Origin: Alphaproteobacteria bacterium
Lineage (GTDB): Bacteria; Pseudomonadota; Alphaproteobacteria; SMXP01
Length of the DNA stretch: 17,760 bases
Direction of reading: 5' to 3'
Assembly: GCA_021774995.1 (NCBI GenBank)
Contig: JAJFIM010000025.1
Span: forward strand, 1-17,760
Numbering within the stretch: position 1 is the stretch's first letter; the number at the start of each line of letters is the position of its first letter. This document shows positions 12,854 to 17,760 of this stretch, one piece after another. Made by a program: the position numbers and the translations under genes. The notes under the pieces are model-generated. The model was given only the letters and a program-made list of their open reading frames with translations, ran no database searches and was not told where the DNA came from.

Positions 12854-15123
12854 TCGCCGGGTTCGCGGTTGATGTCATAGGCCGCCATGGCCGCCATGTT
12901 GACGATATCGGACGCCGAGGCGCCCAGATTGCAAATCTGGACCGACGCCGACAGCCCCACCAGAAAAGGCCCCACCAGGGTGCAGCCGCCAAGCTCTTGC
13001 AGGATCTCGGTGGAAATGCTGGCGCTGTGAATCGCCGGCATGATCAGCACATTGGGCGCCTGGCTGAGGCGGCAAAAGGGGTAAAGCTTCATGGCGGCCG
13101 GGTTCAACGCCACCGTGGCCGACATCTCGCCGTCATATTCGAAATCTATGTCTCGGGAATCCAAAATCTCCACAGCTTCGCGCACTTTGTCGGAACGGTC
13201 GCCTGCGGGCTGGCCGAAATTGGAATAGGCGAGCAGCGCCACATAAGGTTCATAGCCGAGGCGCCTCGTGACGCGCGCCGCCGCAATCGTTATGTCGGCG
13301 AGCTCTTCAGGGGTGGGCATTTCCGTGACGTTGGTGTCGGCGACGAAAACAGTGCGCCCCTTGGCCAGAACAATCGACAGGCCGATCATGCGCTCATCGG
13401 GTTTGGGGTCGATCACATTCAACACGTTTTCAAGCGCGGTGGAATAATTGCGCGTCACCCCGGTGATCATCGCGTCGGCCTCCCCCGCCGCCACCATGCT
13501 GGCGCCAAAGACATTGCGGTCATTGTTCACCATGCGCAGCACATCGCGGTAGAGATAACCGCGCCGCTGTAATTTTTTGAACAGATGGTCGGCGTAACGC
13601 GGCGTGCGCTCCGAGTAGCGGGCATTGTGAATTTCTAACGAAGATCCGTCCAGGCCGGTAGCGCCCAGCGCCGTTTCAATGCGCTCTTCGCGTCCGATCA
13701 GAACGGCCGTGCCCATTTTGGCATTTTGGAACGCCAAAGCGGCGCGAATGACGGCCTCTTCCTCGCCTTCGGCAAAGACCACGCGCTTGGGTTGCGCGCG
13801 CACCCGCGCTGTGATTTTTTGCAACATCGCGGCGGAAGGATCGAGGCGCGCGGCCAAAGTGTCTTCATAGGCGGCCATATTCTCGATGGGGCGCTGCGCC
13901 ACGCCGGTGGCCATGGCTGCCTTGGCGACGGCGGGGGGGATGCGGCTGATCAAGCGCGGATCGAAGGGCACGGGAATAAAATAGCCCGGCCCATATTTGG
14001 GCCGCGCGCCGTGATAGGCGGCGGCCACTTCATCGGGCACGTCTTCGCGCGCCAGTTCAGCCAAAGCGTGGACGGCGGCGATCTTCATCTCTTCATTGAT
14101 GGTGGTGGCGCGCACATCGAGCGCCCCGCGAAAGATATAAGGGAAGCCCAAAACATTATTCACCTGATTGGGATAGTCTGAGCGGCCGGTGGCCATGATC
14201 GCATCGGATCTCACCTCCGCCACGTCTTCCGGGCTAATTTCCGGGTCAGGGTTAGCCAGGGCGAAAATGATGGGTTGGTCGGCCATGGATTTCACCATGT
14301 CTTGCGTCATCGCGCCTTTGACCGACAGACCGATAAAAAGATCCGCGCCGTTTACGGCTTGCGCCAGCGTGCGGGCGCTGGTGGCGCTGGCGTGGGCTGA
14401 CTTCCACTGGTTGAGGCCCGCTTTGCGCCCTTGATAGATGACGCCCTTGGTGTCGCACAAAATAGCGTGATCGGCGGGCAGGCCCATGGCTTTCAGGAGT
14501 TCCAGCACGGCGATGCCCGCCGCGCCGGCGCCGTTCACCACCACGTTCAGATCGGCAAAGCTGCGGCCGGTGAGGTCCATCGCGTTGATGATCCCGGCTG
14601 CGGTGATAATCGCCGTGCCGTGCTGATCGTCGTGAAACACAGGAATGTTCATCAACTCGCGCAGACGCTGCTCGATCATAAAACTGTCGGGCGCTTTGAT
14701 GTCTTCCAGATTGACGCCGCCAAAGCTTGGCCCCAGATAGCGCACGCAATTGACAAAGGCGTCGACATCTCTTGTGTCGACCTCGATATCAATGGAATCG
14801 ACATCGGCAAAGCGTTTGAACAGAACGGATTTGCCTTCCATCACGGGCTTGGCCGCCAGTGGCCCCAGATCACCCAATCCCAATATCGCTGTGCCGTTGG
14901 TAATTACCGCCACCAAATTGCCCTTTGAGGTGTAATCGAAAACGCATTCCGGGTTTTCGGCAATGGCCCGCACCGGCGCGGCGACGCCGGGCGAATAGGC
15001 CAGCGCCAGATCGTGCTGCGTCGCCATCGGCTTGGTGGGCGTGATTTCCAGCTTTCCCGGTTTGCCGTTTTTATGAAAGGCAAGGGCTTCTTGGTCGAGG
15101 GAGGGTTTGGGCCCGTTTGCCAT
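12850..15123 (-). CDS. maeB: NADP-dependent malic enzyme with C-terminal phosphotransacetylase-like domain
   Basis: MaeB oxidatively decarboxylates malate to pyruvate, usually with NADP+. The 757-residue product has an N-terminal malic enzyme domain with YTSKGNLVAVITNGTAILGLG at about 64-84 and the signature FHDDQHGTA at 163-171. A Rossmann cofactor-binding domain follows with GAGAAG at 198-203, and ALANPDPEISPEDV lies further on. From about residue 430 to the end is a phosphate acetyl/butyryl transferase-like domain (KRVVFAEGEEEAVIRAALAF, VFVADTNV, and the family ending). In MaeB proteins this domain usually lacks transferase activity and is regulatory, with acetyl-CoA as effector; that is family knowledge, not seen here. 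ATG 15123-15121 has GGAG (plus-strand CTCC 15131-15134) 7 nt upstream; an in-frame ATG 36 nt further upstream lacks support. It converges on ampG and diverges from mutS. Confidence 0.96.
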   Translation of the reverse strand: MANGPKPSLDQEALAFHKNGKPGKLEITPTKPMATQHDLALAYSPGVAAPVRAIAENPECVFDYTSKGNLVAVITNGTAILGLGDLGPLAAKPVMEGKSVLFKRFADVDSIDIEVDTRDVDAFVNCVRYLGPSFGGVNLEDIKAPDSFMIEQRLRELMNIPVFHDDQHGTAIITAAGIINAMDLTGRSFADLNVVVNGAGAAGIAVLELLKAMGLPADHAILCDTKGVIYQGRKAGLNQWKSAHASATSARTLAQAVNGADLFIGLSVKGAMTQDMVKSMADQPIIFALANPDPEISPEDVAEVRSDAIMATGRSDYPNQVNNVLGFPYIFRGALDVRATTINEEMKIAAVHALAELAREDVPDEVAAAYHGARPKYGPGYFIPVPFDPRLISRIPPAVAKAAMATGVAQRPIENMAAYEDTLAARLDPSAAMLQKITARVRAQPKRVVFAEGEEEAVIRAALAFQNAKMGTAVLIGREERIETALGATGLDGSSLEIHNARYSERTPRYADHLFKKLQRRGYLYRDVLRMVNNDRNVFGASMVAAGEADAMITGVTRNYSTALENVLNVIDPKPDERMIGLSIVLAKGRTVFVADTNVTEMPTPEELADITIAAARVTRRLGYEPYVALLAYSNFGQPAGDRSDKVREAVEILDSRDIDFEYDGEMSATVALNPAAMKLYPFCRLSQAPNVLIMPAIHSASISTEILQELGGCTLVGPFLVGLSASVQICNLGASASDIVNMAAMAAYDINREPGD

Positions 15124-15273
15124 CAATGTTCTCCGCAAAATAAGGGGACGGCGCCCCATGCGTAATGTCAGCCAGTGCGCCGCCGCGCGAGCCTAGTCTG
15201 AATTACGCGCGCGCCGCAAAGGCTTTTTCGCGAAACGGGGTCGAAATCTTGCCCCTTTCTGTTAGGTTGAGGC
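15124..15273. promoter_or_regulatory. Divergent maeB/mutS intergenic region
   Basis: This 150-nt gap must carry promoters for both divergent genes. I see the maeB ribosome binding site (CTCC 15131-15134 on plus strand) and a possible mutS one (AGG 15264-15266), but no convincing -35/-10 pair and no clear operator. GGGG(ACGGCG)CCCC at 15143-15156 can form a short hairpin in the maeB leader. Confidence 0.35.
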
Positions 15274-17760
15274 ATGCATGACACAGCTTCACATGAGCGG
15301 GATCGCCCGCGCGACGCGGCGCCCAAAGCGCGCGGACAAAAGCCCGTGACGCCGATGATGGCGCAATATTTAGCGATTAAACGGGATCATGAAGGCGCTT
15401 TGCTGTTTTACCGCATGGGCGATTTTTATGAATTGTTTTTTGAGGACGCGGTAAAAGCCGCGCGCGCGCTCGGCATCACGCTAACCAAGCGCGGCAAGCA
15501 CCTGGATGAAGACATTCCCATGTGCGGCGTGCCGGTTCACGCCGCTGACGGCTATCTGGAGCAATTGATTCGCTCCGGCTTCAAGGTGGCGATTGCCGAG
15601 CAAACGGAAGACCCGCAAGAAGCCAAGAAACGCGGGCCAAAGGCGGTGGTGCGCCGCGAGGTGGTGCGCCTTGTGACGCCGGGAACGCTCACTGAAGATG
15701 CGCTGCTTGACGCGCGCAGGCACAATTATTTGGCGGCGCTTGGGTTTGTTAAGGCGCGCGACGGCGCGGGCGGCGCGGGATTTGACCTGGCGTTGGCGTG
15801 GGCGGATATTTCAACCGGCAATTTTTTCGTTGCGCGTGTAACGGTCCTTGATTTGGCGGCGGAACTGGCGCGGCTTCAGCCCGGCGAGGTGCTGGCCCCC
15901 GAGCCCCTCATGGAAGACGCGGCGCTTGGCGCCGTACTGGAAGAGCATGGCTCGGTCATAACGCGCCTTCCCCGCGCGGCGTTTGACAGCAGTGCAGCCG
16001 CGCGGCGTTTAAAAGAGGTTTTCCGCGTTGACGCGCTTGAGGGATTTGGCGCGTTCTCCCGCGCCGATATTTCCGCCTGCGGCGCGCTTGTTGATTATGT
16101 CATGCTGACCCAAATTGGGCGGGCCCCGGCGCTGAAACCCCCGCGCCTGATCGCCGATAAAATTCATATGTCCATCGATGCCGCGACCCAGACCAACCTG
16201 GAACTTGTCAGCACACTGACGGGTGAGCGCAGGGGCTCTCTTTTGTCCGTTATCGATAAAACCCTGACGGGCGCTGGCGCGCGGACGCTGTATGAGCGCC
16301 TCACCGGGCCTTTAACCGGGATAGGCCCCATTCGCGCGCGCCATGACGCCGTGGCGTTTTTTGTTGAGCGCGCGCATGTGCGCGGCGCGGTGCGCGATGA
16401 ATTGAAAGGCGTTCCCGATCTGGAGCGCGCGCTCTCGAGGCTGAGATTGGGCCGCGGGTCCCCGCGCGATCTGGCGGCGATTCGCGACGGGCTGCGGGGC
16501 GCCGGGGCGCTCAGGCGGCGCCTGTCTGAGGACGCGCCGTCATCGCCAGATACGTGCGGGGAACTCACCGGCGCCATTGCCGCTTTGGGCGCGCATGCGG
16601 GGCTGGTTGATAAGTTAACGGACGCTTTGAGTCCCGACCCGCCTCTTCTTGCGCGCGATGGAGGCTTTATCGCGCCGGGTTTTCATGGCGCCCTTGATGA
16701 AGTGCGGCGGCTGCGCGACGAAAGCCGCCAAATCATTGCCGGTCTTCAGGCCCGCTATGCGCAGACGGCGGGGATCAAGGCGTTAAAAGTGCGCCACAAT
16801 AATGTGCTGGGCTACTTTATCGACGTTACCGCCCAGGCCGCGCCGCCTTTGATGGCGCCGCCCTTGTCCGACAGTTTTATCCACCGCCAGACGCTGGCGA
16901 ATAATGTGCGCTTCACCACGGTTGAGCTCTCCGAGCTCGATACTAAAATTGCCCGCGCCGGTGATCAGGCTCTGGCGTTGGAGATGGATCTTTTTGCTGA
17001 GCTGACGACCCTCGTTCTGGCGCATGGGGCTGAGATCATGCAGGCCGCTGAAGCTCTCGGGGTCATAGACGTGGCGGCCGGTCTGGCGGCCTTGGCCGAA
17101 GAGCGCAATTACGTGCGCCCCGAGATGCGCGAAGACGAGACGCTGAACATCGCCGCCGGCCGACATCCGGTGGTTGAGGCGGCGCTTGAGAGTGCCGGGG
17201 GGACGCATTTTGTCGCCAATGACACCGCGCTGAACGATGAGGGCGGGCCTGCGCAGGGCGCCGATCCCCCTTTGCCCCCCTTGAAGCGCCTGTGGTTGGT
17301 GACGGGTCCCAATATGGCGGGCAAGTCAACTTTTTTGCGGCAAAACGCCCTCATCGTGATTCTCGCGCAGATGGGCGCGTTCGTCCCGGCGGCGGCGGCG
17401 CGCATCGGGATTGTCGACCGGGTGTTCAGCCGCGTCGGCGCGGCGGACGATCTGGCCCGCGGGCGTTCAACCTTTATGGTGGAAATGGTCGAGACGGCGG
17501 CGATCTTGAACCAGGCAGGGTCAAAATCCCTGGTCATTTTGGACGAGGTGGGCCGGGGCACGGCGACCTTTGACGGGCTTTCCATCGCCTGGGCCGCCGT
17601 CGAGCACCTTCATGAGGTCAACCGCTGCCGGGCGTTTTTCGCCACCCATTATCATGAGTTAACGGCGCTCGCCCAAAAACTGGACGCGGTGGCCAATGTC
17701 GCCATGAGCGTTAAGGAGTGGGAGGGCGAGGTCGTCTTCTTGCATGAGGTGAAACCGGGC
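15274..17760 (+). CDS. mutS: DNA mismatch repair protein MutS (3' end cut off by window)
   Basis: MutS binds base mismatches and small loops and, with ATP, recruits MutL to start mismatch repair. The reading frame from ATG 15274 was checked at several points and stays open to the right edge: 829 codons, with perhaps 50-80 missing. Visible features are the mismatch-reading loop RMGDFYELFF (F51-Y52-E53), the connector and lever regions (MSIDAATQTNLELVSTLTGE, near 299), Walker A GPNMAGKST at 678-686, the Walker B/signature DEVGRGT at 757-763, and the ATHYHELT motif downstream. About 25 charged, low-complexity residues precede the conserved PMMAQYLAIK start; an in-frame GTG at 15346 is an alternative start closer to it. 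AGG 7 nt before the ATG is a modest ribosome binding site. Divergent pairing with maeB is frequent in alphaproteobacteria. Confidence 0.96.
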   Translation, partial: MHDTASHERDRPRDAAPKARGQKPVTPMMAQYLAIKRDHEGALLFYRMGDFYELFFEDAVKAARALGITLTKRGKHLDEDIPMCGVPVHAADGYLEQLIRSGFKVAIAEQTEDPQEAKKRGPKAVVRREVVRLVTPGTLTEDALLDARRHNYLAALGFVKARDGAGGAGFDLALAWADISTGNFFVARVTVLDLAAELARLQPGEVLAPEPLMEDAALGAVLEEHGSVITRLPRAAFDSSAAARRLKEVFRVDALEGFGAFSRADISACGALVDYVMLTQIGRAPALKPPRLIADKIHMSIDAATQTNLELVSTLTGERRGSLLSVIDKTLTGAGARTLYERLTGPLTGIGPIRARHDAVAFFVERAHVRGAVRDELKGVPDLERALSRLRLGRGSPRDLAAIRDGLRGAGALRRRLSEDAPSSPDTCGELTGAIAALGAHAGLVDKLTDALSPDPPLLARDGGFIAPGFHGALDEVRRLRDESRQIIAGLQARYAQTAGIKALKVRHNNVLGYFIDVTAQAAPPLMAPPLSDSFIHRQTLANNVRFTTVELSELDTKIARAGDQALALEMDLFAELTTLVLAHGAEIMQAAEALGVIDVAAGLAALAEERNYVRPEMREDETLNIAAGRHPVVEAALESAGGTHFVANDTALNDEGGPAQGADPPLPPLKRLWLVTGPNMAGKSTFLRQNALIVILAQMGAFVPAAAARIGIVDRVFSRVGAADDLARGRSTFMVEMVETAAILNQAGSKSLVILDEVGRGTATFDGLSIAWAAVEHLHEVNRCRAFFATHYHELTALAQKLDAVANVAMSVKEWEGEVVFLHEVKPG

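Noticed and set aside
12757..13572. 271-codon open frame on the plus strand opposite maeB
   Set aside because: It overlaps the conserved phosphotransacetylase-like domain of maeB, begins inside the palindromic repeat, and shows no family motif.
15256..15265. TTTCTGTTAG upstream of mutS, identical to 10 nt of the maeB end of repeat copy B
   Set aside because: The flanking bases do not continue the match and no hairpins follow, so it is probably chance or at most a very degraded remnant.

Overview
The window looks like an alphaproteobacterial chromosome segment with fairly high GC. The evidence is the family-level similarity of the proteins and the order hrcA / rph-rdgB-hemW, rsmI-yraN, gshB-comM and maeB / mutS. 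No phage, plasmid, CRISPR, tRNA or rRNA genes were seen. I cannot name the genus from sequence alone.

Layout: the first 139 bases are the 5' end of hrcA, the heat-shock repressor, on the minus strand from a TTG start. Divergent from it is a tight plus-strand cluster of rph (RNase PH), rdgB (nucleotide-pool sanitation) and hemW (heme chaperone). hemW converges on an LpoA-like lipoprotein gene, and the two stop codons overlap. lpoA is divergent from rsmI (16S rRNA methyltransferase), which is followed by yraN (putative nuclease fold) and a two-BON-domain lipoprotein resembling DolP/YraP. This recalls the E. coli rsmI / lpoA-yraN-diaA-dolP locus without diaA. A clear intrinsic terminator follows the BON gene. 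Then come gshB (glutathione synthetase) and comM (AAA+ Mg-chelatase-like). A hybrid PAS histidine kinase with two receiver domains lies 33 nt before an AmpG-type muropeptide permease. Convergent with ampG is maeB (malic enzyme fused to a phosphotransacetylase-like domain), and divergent from maeB is mutS, which runs off the right edge.

Most genes are conserved housekeeping functions. The unusual part lies between genes. Two intergenic regions, 6322-6435 (BON gene to gshB) and 12703-12853 (ampG to maeB), contain copies of the same structured repeat in opposite orientation. They share a 30-31 nt block that is nearly identical, preceded by a hairpin whose arms differ but keep pairing through compensatory changes. 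The ampG-maeB copy is bounded by a 17-bp inverted repeat (16 of 17 matching), and the stop codons of both convergent genes lie inside those terminal repeats. A weaker version of the same end overlaps the start codon of gshB. I read this as a small palindromic, MITE- or REP-like element that appears undescribed; confirming that needs a genome-wide search. A second point of interest is the first receiver domain of the kinase, which keeps the phospho-acceptor Asp and the Lys but has lost the acidic pair and the switch Thr/Ser.

Several genes concern the cell envelope (LpoA-like activator, DolP-like lipoprotein, AmpG). Others cover RNA processing (rph), translation (rsmI), nucleotide and DNA quality control (rdgB, mutS) and redox or carbon metabolism (gshB, maeB).
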